From positions 248,001 to 312,000 of the forward strand of contig JBAOKB010000077.1 of NCBI GenBank assembly GCA_037044905.1: a DNA stretch of 64,000 bases. Reading direction: 5' to 3'. Positions 36,156-47,874 of the stretch are shown here, piece by piece. Below the pieces are notes generated by a model that had not been told where the DNA came from, ran no database searches, and saw only the letters and a program-made list of their open reading frames with translations. The position numbers and the translations under genes are program-made. How positions within the stretch are numbered: position 1 is the first letter of the stretch; each line of letters starts with the position of its first letter. The stretch comes from Hortaea werneckii (lineage: Eukaryota; Ascomycota; Dothideomycetes; Mycosphaerellales; Teratosphaeriaceae).

Positions 36156-38458
36156 GGTGAGCCCTCGAGATTACGCCCAGCGGCGCTCACTTTCTTTCAC
36201 TGCTTGCGCTGCCTCTGCGTCGCGCAGTGCCTGGAGGGTGGCCCAGATTTGCGGTTGGCCTCCGGCTATCTTGACATCAGTCTGCACACTGGTTACGAAG
36301 GGTGCAGGAGCTCGGCGTCAGCGGCGGGTAAGCGTCGTAATCGGTCGTAAATGTCGTGTTGAGCACATGCGAGACACCAGCCATGCCCCCAGCTGGAGGT
36401 TCGTTTGCGGAGGTACGTATCTGGCCCATGGGTCGGCAGCGGCGGCTCCCGCTCGCCGGCCAGACACCTCCCGCCGATTCGCTGCTGCTGAGATGCCTCC
36501 GGTGCTTCCCGTTCGGGGCAACGCAACTTCACCCGCCACGAACAACATCCTGGCACACGTCGAAGGCGAAACACATCACCGTGATGAAGAACGCAGAGGC
36601 CGCCAGCAACAACATGCAAGCGAACTAGCGAGCGGACGTCCCGAATGCGATGCATCACTATTATCCTCATGTTGCCCCTCCGCCGCTTATTCGAAGTTTC
36701 GCGGAGCGCCGGGTGCGTGTGGAGCTTGCAGTAGGCTGATGTAGCTTAAGTGCAGTCAAGGCCAATGGCTCAGCTGACTGCCGCGCCCGAGCCTGTCCAT
36801 TCCCGGTACACGGATGAGACTGTCCAAGACTCCAGCCGGCGATGCTCGAAACTGGCAGGCAAGGGCCATTTGTGTTGAGGTAGCCAACGCGGAGCGGCAA
36901 AGCCATCCTCTCTTACATGGATCTGGGCTTTCCCCACAGGTGTACCATCCGCCTTTGTACTCTTCGACGACCAGTGACAAGGTGATACGCAAGGCTCGCT
37001 GTCTTGGCTATGCAGGCAAGCCGCGGGTAGCCAGCGAACAATCAATTTCAACCGGCAGTGCTATCAGAGGATCAGGACTACCGTTGACCTCGACAGCTAG
37101 GAATCGATCGAAAGGATCAGCAGCTTCACGGCGCATGGCAGAATGCGCTTTGCGTCACTGGCGATACGCAACCTCCTTGAGAGGATCAGACAGCAGCGTT
37201 AGCGGTGATTGCGCCATTGCCAACTGCAGGCGTTGACAGGTAACACAAAGAAGACGATTTGATAGCCGAGAGCCTGTCCGCGAACATCGCCAAATATGCA
37301 AGCTGCAGTGCTCAGCATGAATGCTGCCGTCATAATCATTTCCTGTCTGAGCCGCAAGATTCATCCACGTATACTACCTTCTGAACAACCGCCATACCAG
37401 CTCGACCAATTGGCTCATTCAACGTCTACGGCTCTTGAAACATGCCTCGTGTGAGCGAGTAGCGATACAATGCCTTCGAAGACCTACGTCCCATTGATCA
37501 GCACGAGATAAGATTATAGGGGATCTTCTAGAGTCGATTTTGTGCAAAGCGCACTTTATCCCTATGTGAACCCTTCTAAATCCCTGCTCAGGGGCGGTCC
37601 TTGAGTGCAGGTGACATGACTTGAGTGCTGCGGGCATCCCCGCATACTCTGCATTGCAACAGCGATCTTGCCTGCAACCAGCCGCACACACCCGTGTCGC
37701 CTGCATTGCCATTTTGCATCTCGCTGTGCTTGCACAGGTCGTCGTCTGGCTCTTCGTTCCTAGCGCTAAATTCAAAGCTTGTCGGCTGTCAACGTTTTAA
37801 TCTGGACCGCAGCCCGACCAGGAAAACGTACCTCGCTAAGTGCGATGATCGATGAATCTCATTCAGGCAAGCGCAGGTCCTATTCATGTCGGAGGTTCAC
37901 AAGACGAAGGCGGGTGAGGTGTCGGATATGTGGGCTACGGTGGCTGGCACTTGTCGGCTAGCTCAGCACTCCAAAACCCTACACAATTGAACTTCAAATC
38001 AAGGTCCGTAGTGTAGCGAGCGTGATGTCTACAGATCACAAGATTAAGTACAAAGAAATGTCTTTACCAGCTGTTGCTTTTCACTGCGGCGCAGTGATCA
38101 AATGCTATAGGATTGCTAAGTACACCAATACATTATGCCGTAACCGTATCGTCGTTATTTCCCAAGATTTTGAAACGCTAACTTTGTCCTCCGTCAAAGA
38201 TTCATACTGAGGTAGATGTGCAGTATGTAGACAAAGGCAACCACCGGAAAAAATCAATTGTGACCTCGCTGGAAATCCACCTCCCATGTCAAAATGAACG
38301 AATGGCCTCCTGGTAGTTAAGACAAGGCCTCCCTAAATCGCTCGCAAAGGCCACAATTTATGCCGAGATGCTGGGTATAGATGCTGTCAGAATGCCGAAA
38401 ATCAACGCTTGCTCGAACGCTGGATGGTGATACGGCGGCGCTGAAGAAGCTGCTCGTA
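36156..38458. other. Long intergenic stretch, MNN9 to orphan gene
   Basis: 2.3 kb with no supported gene. The open frames here are short, overlap one another on both strands and lack motifs or splice signatures. It includes the MNN9 promoter. Confidence 0.45.
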
Positions 38459-39299
38459 TTACCGAATTCGTTTTGGGTTGGTAGGCTCCCTAATGGCCGC
38501 CAGCACGTTGCCTGCGCAGGCTTGCCAGATGCTGGTTGCAGTTGCGCTGTAGAGCCGCAGAGCGACGCTGGTAGCGAGACACGCGCCAGTCTGGATGCTT
38601 ATGGACGTCACACCCTCGGCCCTGGCCTCCCTCGTCTCGCGTGCATTCGAGGTCGAAGGTCGGCCAACGGCATCTTGGTCGACGATCCAAGCGCCGTACA
38701 TGGAGTTTTTAGCGATGTGGGCTTCATGGAGGATTTGTTGCAAGTTCTCTTTCCACTGGTCGAGAGACTGGGGACCTCGTGTGATGGCCTCCCGATATCC
38801 CTCTTGCAAGAAATGGGAGAGGAGCGCATTGGCGTTCTCAGACGTGAAGTCTTTCGTCCAGGCGAGACCAGATCGAATGGAATTGCCTGGGGACTGCTGT
38901 GGCCCATCTGTGATCCCCGCGTAGAACTGCAGTAAGTCCTGTTGCACCTGGTAGGCGAATGCCTGCCTGCGGCGACTGTCCCGTTCCTTGTTTGCTTTGG
39001 CGGACCTGTGCTCTTCTGAATCCGTCTCAGGCGGAGAAGGATTGGCCACGCCGTCCGGCCTGCTGCTTGGGCCGGCTACAGTGGGCGTTGCACGTGTAGC
39101 TGTCGTGGACAGAGCGGGTGACGAAGCGGCAGACGAAGAATTCGATGATGTCTCGAAGTCCATCTCAGGAAACATGTCACGGATTCCAGGCATGGTTGGG
39201 CTAATGACATATGTCAGTAAATGTAGACATAATGCATCCTGAAGTTGAAGCTCACCGGCCAGCCTGGCCCCTCGAGCCTGACCCATTGTTATAATTCAT
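38459..39299 (-). CDS. Unknown protein, two exons
   Basis: I do not recognise this protein. Exon 1 is 39256-39299 (MNYNNGSG...) and exon 2 is 38459-39200, joined by a 55-nt GTGAGC...CATTAG intron; the sum of 786 nt is in frame and gives 261 residues. The N-terminal third is Ser/Thr/Pro-rich and disordered, then a charged RRRQAFAYQVQQDLLQFYAG stretch begins a helical, folded-looking region of about 130 residues with WTKDF, ALLSHFLQEGYREAI and WKENLQQILHEAH. A conserved-looking GAWIVDQDAVGR follows. No signal peptide or strong membrane helix. The splice pattern is the main support; an overlapping plus-strand frame is rejected. Confidence 0.55.
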
Positions 39300-41763
39300 G
39301 GCCGCGTTGTTTGAGCGTGTCGATAGGGCTCCGTTGGGATGCCTAATCAAAGCAAAGAATTCCGAACACAAAAACAAACGAAGTCCCGCAAATGAGCAAT
39401 GCCAATCGAAATGGTGTGAAGACAAGAACAAGACAATTGTTGATTGGGACGAAAGCAAATCTCATCGGGAAGAGAGGCTCACTTATATGTCCTCCACATC
39501 CCTGCACATCGGTCTCGTCAACAGTAACGAATGTAGATGAACAGACCAGATGTGATTTTCTGGTACGGATGTCGAATGCCGCCGTAGCGTAAAGGGCACA
39601 ACCCGGCATTGTTCTCTGGCGAGACAGACCGTCTTTCAGCAATGCACAATGATCGCCACGCCGCAAGGGCTCATGTCGCTAACGCAGGAGACAGAGATAC
39701 GAGCGGTTGATGCATGCTTCAACCCTCCTGAGAGCCGCAGTCGACTTGGTGGCCAACTGCTTCGGCAATTAGCGGGGATGGTCTCACATGGAGTCCTTTG
39801 GCAGAGGCTTGAACATTTCTCCGCTTCACCACCTGAAAGCAAGATCCCTTGTATCGTCCTAAACCGATACGAGTGGCATCCGGACTCCCCAATAGATCGA
39901 CCGTCGAGCCAGATGTTCGCTGCAGTTGCTAGCGGGATGCAGGTCTTTCGCACCACAAATTCGCAAGGGCTCATGCCCAACGCCTGCCGTATCGAGAACG
40001 TTTGCAAGACAGGTCCATAGGGCTGAAGTGAGCGGTTAGGCGGATTGGATCGCTTATAGGCGATTGCGGTCTGTCTGTGAATCCCTTGCATTCGGTTGAA
40101 GTTATCCGCCATGGCTTCGCGGGGAGCAGTAAAGCTACGAGATACTAACTTCCGGCATCTCATGTACGTCTGTCGTGCGTCTCACTGTGAAGTACCGAGT
40201 GATTACCAGGTTTAACCCTTCACCGCCAGGCAACGACCAAGTCCAAGACCTCCTCAATGGTCGCACACTCAACGCTTTGTGCACAAGCCACGAGTGAGTG
40301 ATGATAGACGACCATCTCTTGAAGGCGAGGTTGGGTTTTCATTGCAATAATGATGACAATCTCGCTGTGCATTTACAGCTTCACGGGTACCAGCAGAGGC
40401 GTTCGCAGGCCGTGGGGAAGCACGCTATCGGGTGCCTACAGCTGCCATGGCTGTGGCGATCTCATCAGGCTAACTTGGCGCGCTTCCATTCCCTGCACTT
40501 GATCGGATTTGTAGCCCGGACCGCCGCGGATAAGTCTTGCATCGACCCCTGTTGTGTCACCTGAACGTTTAGGCCTGAGCAGTGAGCACGCCGCAGATGC
40601 ATCAGTGATCCGGGATGAGCGGATTTGCGTGCTGTCACTCCGCAGGCTAAAGCAGGTCATGGTCCACATTGATCATAACATGCCCCCGTCAGACTAGCCC
40701 AGTCCCTGCAATTACCGCCAGAGCTCGTGCAAGAGCAATGATTTTGATATCTTCGCCAAGAACGCATAGAGTGACGTCGATGATGGATTGCATCAACGTA
40801 CGGGTAGCGACGACTGCTTGTCCGCGACCTTGGGTCGGCGGCACTTTTGAGGTCGCAGGATTCGCGTCTCTCGCTAGGAATCCAGCATCCGCGCAAGTCT
40901 TGGTTGGCATCCATCACGAGTCGACAGTAAACAGGTCGCAAATGGGCTGTTCCGCAGGATCTTGCATTAGCCTGCTTCGGGGAACGATGGCAAAAGGCAA
41001 GGTTCCAGCGCTCGTTGCAGTTGTACGCTGCAAGGCGCCAACCGAAGCACTTCTGGATCACTAGTCATCAACTGACCAAGATCATGTACCGGGTTGCAAA
41101 AGGTCGAATCTGCAGGTAACGCTAGTGTTCATCCGGCGGCGCGTGTCAATACATCTGCTCGACCAGGTAGGTAGCAGGCTCGACAGCAAGCGGAATTCAT
41201 GTGTTGGTCGTAGGTCCACATAATTTTATCTCCGCGTCCCTCGCATGTGGGAATTACCCGTCAAAGAAAGTAGACTGGCAGCAGCACGGTGGCAAAAGTT
41301 ATGGAAGTTAATGATTTAGACCGATGTTCCTCAATGTGCCATCAATCTTAACATTATGGCCTGGACAAATTTGTGAGTCGATGAGAAGCGTGCAGGTTGC
41401 GGGCAGATGAAGCTCCTATCACCAAAAATTGCAAGTACGCATGTCGAGGAGGGGAGTATCATACGAATAATTCCCAGCCGACTTCTGCAAACATGGCAGA
41501 TGCAAACGAGTTGGAACATTGGAATAGATAAAATGAATGGAAAATGTAAAGACAATGAAATGACGAGGCTACAATTAGTCTATGCAATGCACGCAAAATC
41601 GCTTCTCAATACCGGAAAAATTAACACCGGCACCCTCTTACGATGAACGCCTACCCAGCCACACGTCTCATCAACGACAATGCAAGAGTTCATCTCACAT
41701 GTTCGCCTTAACCCTCAAGACGTAGCACTGGGCTTACTTTCCAATTATGTCCACGTTAAACCC
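39300..41763. other. Long intergenic stretch, orphan gene to ECM33
   Basis: 2.46 kb with no supported gene. A 175-codon minus-strand frame at 39636-40163 has no recognised motif and I do not annotate it. The final 400 bp are AT-richer. Confidence 0.45.
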
Positions 41764-43107
41764 TTAGAGCAGGCCGAAGATCGCAGCAACGACACCCATA
41801 ACACCGGTGGCACCGGAGATGTAGATGGTGCTGGCGCCGCTGTCGTTATGACGAAGAGGAAGAGAAGAAGAACTGGAGCTGGAGCTGGAGCCGCTGCCGC
41901 CGTCGCTGGTACCGTCAGGGAGAGTGCCGGTGCCCTGCGGGTTGGGGTCGGCGCCCTTGCAGGTGTACTCGCCCTTGATAACACCGCTGTTGCCCGTGCA
42001 TATTGTCGAACTTGTCGCAGGCTTCACTGATGTCGCGGGAGGACTGGAGGTTGAATGCACCTCTGACATCGGAAAGCTCCGGGAGGGAACGCTGAGAATT
42101 GTTAGCAATCTGCTTCAAATACTTGTTATCAGGTGTGATGCTCACGTGGTGAAGTTGCCGTAGAAGTCAAGAGCACCAACAACGGTCTCAAGCTGCGGGA
42201 AAGCAATCGAACGAAGGCCGGTGTTGTTGGCGACGTTCAGACCACCGCCGACCTTGACAAGCACAGGCATGGAGAAGTTGGTCATGTCCTCGTTGGAGAT
42301 GAAAGAGAGGTCGCCACCGACGTTGGTGAGGTTGGGGGTGGAGAGCATGTCGAAGAAGTTGGCGTAGAAGCCGAGCGAGCCGTTGGTAGTGGCGAGAGAA
42401 GGCAGGCTCACTTGGGAGCAGTTGCGGAAAGTCAACTCGTTACCCCACTTCATGTTGGGGAAGATGGCGCTGACGTTCAAGCCGTTGGCCTCGAGAACCA
42501 TCGAGTCCGAGACGTTGCCGAGCTGCATAGTAATGTCGTTCAAGTAGTTGTTGTTGGCAATGTAGACTGTGTCGGCGGTCTGGAGGTTGATACCGTCAAG
42601 GCTGCCGAGCTGGGTGTTCTGGATGGACAGGCTCTCCACCATCTGAACGCCAGTGGTGAAAGACAGACCCTGCAGTTGTGGCAAGCGTTCCAATCGATCT
42701 TGGAGACATCCGTCAATCTGGCGAAGTTGAGGGTAGACAGGAGCTGGTGCCTCGTTGATAGTGAACGAATCGGTGATGACCTCCAGTGTGCCGGATGAAA
42801 GACCGGTGAGCTGGGAGTTGTTCATTGACACCAGGCTACCTTCAATTTTCTGGATGCCATCCATGTTGATATCTCCGCCCACACTGGTGGCGATGGCGAT
42901 GCTGCCGGAGAAGGTCGAGCACGAGGCGATGGCGGAAGCGTCGCCGCCGTTCTGGATGGTGGTAGTGCGGAGACACTGCAAGATGATTGAGCTGTTCGCT
43001 GTTAGCCACGGCGTTCTTCCTGCTGGTATGGTCGGTTCAGCGCCGCACTTACCAGCTGCGTGGCCAACTGCGGCCAAAGCCGGCGCAATGTACCTGATGG
43101 CAGACAT
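41764..43107 (-). CDS. ecm33: ECM33-family GPI-anchored wall protein, frame broken
   Basis: GPI-anchored protein of the Ecm33/Sps2 family, with leucine-rich beta-helix repeats of the receptor L-domain type, needed for wall integrity. The N-terminus MSAIRYIAPALAAVG is a signal peptide split by an intron beginning GTAAGT near 43050. The core carries IQNGGDAS, CSTFSGSIAIATS and repeated strands with N-glycosylation sites. A 54-nt intron (42092-42145) has a GTGAGC donor. The last exon is open in two frames: SLPELSDVRGAFNLQ fits one, and GVIKGEYTCKG with the Ser tract and hydrophobic GPI signal fits the other. A missing T at 42088-42089 and an extra base in the run at 41993-41995 explain this. The first intron's acceptor is ambiguous, TAACAG or TTGCAG. 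Confidence 0.88.
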
Positions 43108-45124
43108 TGCGGAGGACGTCGTAAAGCTGCTACTGGGAAATGGATTGAAGCCTCAAAGAAGATAAGTCGATGGATGATGACTGGGGCCGATGTTGTGTGC
43201 TGGCCGCGGGGGGGAGGAAGGTCAAGGCGAGCGAGGGTGAGGGTTGGGTTGATTAAGTCGCCGTAAATACAAACACCCAGCGAGAGGAGGTGCGAGGGGA
43301 GATGATGAAGAAGAAGAGGAAGGGTAGGAGGAAAGAACAACAACAAGGGCAAGAAGTGGCTGAGGCCGAAGGTTGAAGAGGGAGGAAGAGGCCGGAGTTT
43401 CAGGGTGAAGAATGAACCCAACAGACGGCAAGCTTGGGCCGCGTAGTCCACTGGCCGCGCTTGCCCCGATCGGGGTGGCAGTGCAGGGATGAGGAAACGT
43501 CGCCGGCGATCCTCATTGGTTCTCGCCGGCTCCGCGCGCGAGCCTCCCAGCAACACACCCGCACCTCGACAGCCAAGCTCTTGTCGCCTCCCCGAAGCCA
43601 GGTGGCGACTGCATCCAAGACTCGTCCACTATCCCCACTATACTGCCCGGCTTGCCGCCTACCGTACGAGTCTTTGGCGTCTTTGCAGCCCTCCGTCAAA
43701 ACTCAGCTCGCAGGTACATGATGGGGCTGCCAAAATTCCCTCCGATAGCAGATTGTTTGCTTCGCCGGTCACAGCTATCCCCTCCCGTACGACCGCCTGT
43801 CCCAGCCGTACACCAACAAGGGGCAAATCAACACTATGAATCTACTAGCTTATGAGCACAGGCCGGTGCCCATCAAATGCGGCCACTCTCATCAAAGCCC
43901 ATCTCGTTTCGGTAGAATTGCGAGTCTCGCCGCCCCTGCAGCCATTCATTTCCACTATCTGCCCATAAGCACATGATCTTCACCAGAGCCCTTGACTACA
44001 GTCTCATCAACTCGTTTGTTCGAAGCGTTACCTCGTGCTGGCGAGATGCATTGGCCTCTGTTGCAGCAGCCTATATCCCTCACCCGGTCAATAATGATGC
44101 TACCGACTACCAGCTAAGAAACGCGCGTGGCAAACTGAACTGTATGCGGTGCAAAGTGGAGCTTGTCACTTCGTGTGCCAACATCAATAATCATGGCCGC
44201 GGCGAGCGAAGCCTGGTGCTGTGCTGCTTGCTGTCACGGCTTGTCGGTTGAATTCTGAGTTTCTATATGGATCTAGAGCAGCGACCCTGAAAGCTTGCTT
44301 TATGCAGCCTCTGCGCGCTACTCATGCACGAGGGACTTGGCAATCTGCTTTCCACGCAACAACAACAAACGGTTTTGAAAACAGCTGCAACGCTATTCGG
44401 GAGGCGATTCTGCTGCTCGAGGTCCCGACAGTAGTAGAGCTATTTTTTCCTGTACGACACTTTGTACATACATTTCCTCGGTCAAGTCTTCAGACATATT
44501 ATTGTTGAGTGTTATCACGCTATCATTCCACAGGTTTCTGAGTGTCCATGTTTCAATAGATCTTCGCGCTTCCCCGTGGCGGCAAAACCGATCATCGTTG
44601 CGGGCGGAAGTTGCTGAAGCAGCCGCCCGAGGTCTACATCCCGAGTGATTGCGCAGCTCTCAACAACCAGGTATTGCCGATCGGCCGATATGTGATTTAC
44701 TATAGCCTCAGGCCTCAAAGACACACATTTCCCTCCACCCTGGGCATTATTCACATACGTCTACCGTACAGGCAGTGGATTTGTGAGATGTTGATAAGAC
44801 CATCATTGATTTAACGAAAACCACACTTGCCCCTGGCACTTGAATGAAAGCATGTCACGCACACCCTAGAGTGTGCCATCAGGAAAAGGAGGAAATGGAA
44901 AAGAAGTTGAGAAATTACCTTATGCCTTGTGATCCCACCTTGTGTCTGTCGTGGAAATAAGCTCATCGGATCACTGCCTTGTCGGTACATGGATAAAGAA
45001 AGAGGCACCATGTTTCTACACTTCATCTCGGCCTCCAGCTCTCCTGTTCCCCGCCGACCACCCCATTGTTCATCTGATGATCTCCTCAGCACCGACTCTG
45101 ACTCCGCGGGGTGAAGATGTGCTG
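43108..45124. other. Intergenic, ECM33 promoter to F-box-like gene
   Basis: 2.0 kb. The part next to ECM33 (43230-43400) is purine-rich on the plus strand, so the minus-strand ECM33 leader or promoter is CT-rich, a common feature of highly expressed fungal genes. The rest shows no gene. Confidence 0.45.
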
Positions 45125-46006
45125 TCACAGCAGTGCCTTCTCTAGCGCGGTCCGAATCATCAAGACATCATTAAATTGAAGCCCGCGGCTGCCCTGACGA
45201 TTTGCCACCGCTTCGTCGAGGAATTGTCGGATCTTAACGTCTGCCCTTCTGGTTCGCTCCTGGACTCTAGCCTGATATGTGTCTCTTGTTCCTGGTGCAA
45301 AGCTTGTGGTCACGGCGCTCGCCACCTTACCCTGCTCTGAATGGAGACACACTTTGGTGGACCCTGGAGAGACTATGCTAGCGACTATGTTCAACCTTCT
45401 GATGCAGCTCAGATTTTCAGCTTCGGTGCACCGTAAGAACATCAGGTCCCGATCGCTCAGGGAGAGTCTCGGCGTGCGGTAGAACCTGCTCCACGTTTCA
45501 TTCTCCATCCGTAGGCGCAAATGAACTTCGAACACACAACTGTGATAGAATAGCTGAAGGGTCTCTCTGCGCAGCAGTGAGCTCACTTTAGTGATGGGCG
45601 GCTGACTTGGTGCGCAGATTGGCTGATGGAAGCTTGCAAAATGGTACTCGTAGATCCTGTTTCGCAGTTCAGGAGGCAATTCTTGGAACCTGTGGAACTT
45701 AGGTCTTTGGTCTTCTGACTGCAAAATATCCACGAGCTCGCTCTTCGAGAGCTTGAGACCGAGAGGCGACGCTTCTATTTTCCGAGCCTGGATCAACCTC
45801 CGCAATTCGTCGCTGGAGCACTTATGATACGACATGTGCCCTTGCTCGGATCGAAGAAGGGCTGACCGGAGCAAGTCACTGGTCAACCTCTTGGCGACGT
45901 GGTAGTTGCGATTCTTTAGTATATCGTGCATCTCCGCGATCTTCAGGTAAGGCAAGTTCAGCTTCCAGTAGCTGTCGTGCTTGTCATAGCTTGTAGTCGC
46001 GGCCAT
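45125..46006 (-). CDS. F-box-like / 2EXR-type protein with SAP-like N-terminus
   Basis: Intronless, 293 residues. Near residue 105 the motif FHRFQELPPELRNRIYEY matches the F-box-like (2EXR) motif in large fungal families; F-box proteins usually act as substrate receptors of SCF ubiquitin ligases. Two SAP-like helix-loop-helix units precede it: YLKIAEMHDILKNRNYHVAK and SSDELRRLIQARKIEASPLG with KLSKSELVDILQS. The C-terminal half is helical and basic, with no known domain. No signal peptide. Such genes are expanded and lineage-specific in Dothideomycetes. The specific role is unknown. Confidence 0.65.
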   Translation of the reverse strand: MAATTSYDKHDSYWKLNLPYLKIAEMHDILKNRNYHVAKRLTSDLLRSALLRSEQGHMSYHKCSSDELRRLIQARKIEASPLGLKLSKSELVDILQSEDQRPKFHRFQELPPELRNRIYEYHFASFHQPICAPSQPPITKVSSLLRRETLQLFYHSCVFEVHLRLRMENETWSRFYRTPRLSLSDRDLMFLRCTEAENLSCIRRLNIVASIVSPGSTKVCLHSEQGKVASAVTTSFAPGTRDTYQARVQERTRRADVKIRQFLDEAVANRQGSRGLQFNDVLMIRTALEKALL

Positions 46007-46577
46007 TGTAGCAGAGTATAGAAGAATTTGTCAAATGGGTGGTCAGTAAGCTGGAGTAAGGGTTATCGATGTTGAGAGATTGAAGAACGTCTAGACAGAA
46101 AAGGAGAATATAAAGAAGGCGCAAGACGAGCATTCACGTGCCGAGCTTTCGACTATGAGTGACAAAGCGACCAGCTGACCGAGCATGTGAAGGTCTCCTT
46201 CGCGAACGGCCCACTGCACGTGGACACGCACGTGAAGATGGCAACATTCTCTGTTGAGGCAGAAGCAAATCACAAAAGATTAGCCCCATTACAGAAGCGA
46301 TGTGCGGGTCTTCCCTCCTGTAGCTCACTTCACGAATGCGCCAAATGGTTGCAAAGGCGAAGGGGTGATATCGGCAGAGGTAGTGAAGCACAAGCACTGG
46401 AAAGTGTATGTGCGATGAGAGTGCTGTATCTTGTCTGGCATTGAGTTCTAACGATGAATCTTTGTCGACCAAGCCGGCTATGTTGGCCAACGAGATCACT
46501 GGATCACACTTCTTTGCACCCACACGGCCTTTTTACCATCCACTAGCTTTCCATGGCATCCTGGTGCGACTGGACTC
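46007..46577. other. Intergenic, secreted-protein gene to F-box-like gene
   Basis: 571 bp between two minus-strand genes. It holds the F-box-like gene's promoter. No coding signal. Confidence 0.5.
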
Positions 46578-47874
46578 TTAGGAGGTGATGGTGAGCCCGT
46601 AAATGCCAGCGAGCTTTCCACTTCCATCTTTGTACGGAGTGCAGACCTCACCCGACACCTGGCCGCCGTTACAAGTAGCAGAACCTAAAGCACAGGGTAG
46701 ATGAAAGTACGTTTGAAAATACTGCAGACAGACTTACCGCTTGAGCATCGCAGGTACGAAGTAAAGCCCACATCACCAGTCTGACCATCTTGAACCTGGA
46801 AGCTGCGGCTCGTAGAATCGCTGATTTCCTTCGTGAACGATTGTTCGAAGCTGAGACCAAGCGAGAAGATATCTTCGATTCCGATGGATGCGCCGAGCGT
46901 CGATGTCCAGGACTGAGAGCGCGTGGTGGTGATCTTGACCGTCTGAGGGCCAGAGACGCCAGTAAGCACCACCTGCATGTTGTCGGCAGGACGGGTGTAG
47001 TCGTCGCGGTTGGGATCAGCAACCCAAGAGCCTTCCTCGCAGTTGCTACGAGCAAATACTGGTTCAGGTGCCGGGCTCCTCTTTTCCTTGCCAGTGCTGC
47101 TAGCGGTAGACTCGACTTCGCCCACCTTTACAGGCTGGATAACAGTGCCGTTGACGTCCTTCAAGTACAAGCCGCCGCCGCCAGACGAAGAAGCAATGTC
47201 TCTGCCAAATTTGGCAGAGCGCTTGATTCCAGCTCCAGCAGCTTGGCAATCGCCCGTGCCGCAGCAGAATTGAACCATGAATGTTGTATCCAGATTTAAA
47301 GTAGCGCAAGCTGGTTGTGCAAAGTTGGCAATCTCGTAGCCGCAGCCTTGAAGGCTGGTATCGGCCGGTGACCTGACAATTACTTGACAGTTGGGACTGG
47401 GGAAACCGTAAGTCAGCCTATGTCAAAGAGTCTGGTTGCCACCGAAAGGGCACTCACTCTTGCTCTGGGATATCAATGTAGGGAGCCCAGCCACTATTAC
47501 GCCGTCAGTCTCTCAGGAAATATCAAGCGGTTAGGTCTCGCTTACCCGCCATTAGCTGTTGGCCAGCCGCTGCCCGAGGTGAAAATGTCATCTGCGATGC
47601 AAGGTTAAGGAGTGCCCGCGACTCAAAGCCTAGATGTACAAAAACCTACCAGTGTTGTACACCACGCATGCTGGATAGCCCTAAATCGAAGAGCTGTCAG
47701 AGACTGACGACAGGAACCTTCTCGTTGTGCATACTCACAGTCCCAGCGCTAGTGACTGAGATTGGGCAGTCGCTGCAAGACGCTTCGGTACAGAAAGTGA
47801 ATGGGTCTTCGGCAAACGCAGGATGAAGCATGTAGGCAGCTGCGAGGCTGACAAAGGCCAGATGAGAAGCCATG
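46578..47874 (-). CDS. Secreted cysteine-containing protein, six exons, frame broken
   Basis: Unknown family, restricted in my recollection to filamentous fungi. Exons: 47739-47874, 47650-47680, 47546-47591, 47458-47493, 46738-47396, 46578-46684. All introns are GT-AG; the sum, 1015 nt, is one more than a multiple of three. The extra base falls in exon 1 at the CCTT boundary near 47820, inside the signal peptide; without it the protein is 337 residues. Cysteines recur in CTEASCSDC, CQVIV, CGYE, CCGTGDC, and near the C-terminus. KR dipeptides suggest Kex2 processing. The last 120 residues have Ser/Thr-rich alternating strands (ITTTRSQSWTSTLGASIG, TSRSFQVQDGQTGDVGFTSY) that could form a beta structure; a pore-forming-type fold is speculation. 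Confidence 0.7.

Noticed and set aside
38381..38935. Plus-strand frame of 184 codons
   Set aside because: Overlaps the spliced minus-strand gene, which has intron support.
39636..40163. Minus-strand frame of 175 codons
   Set aside because: No motif, start context or intron support; could be chance.
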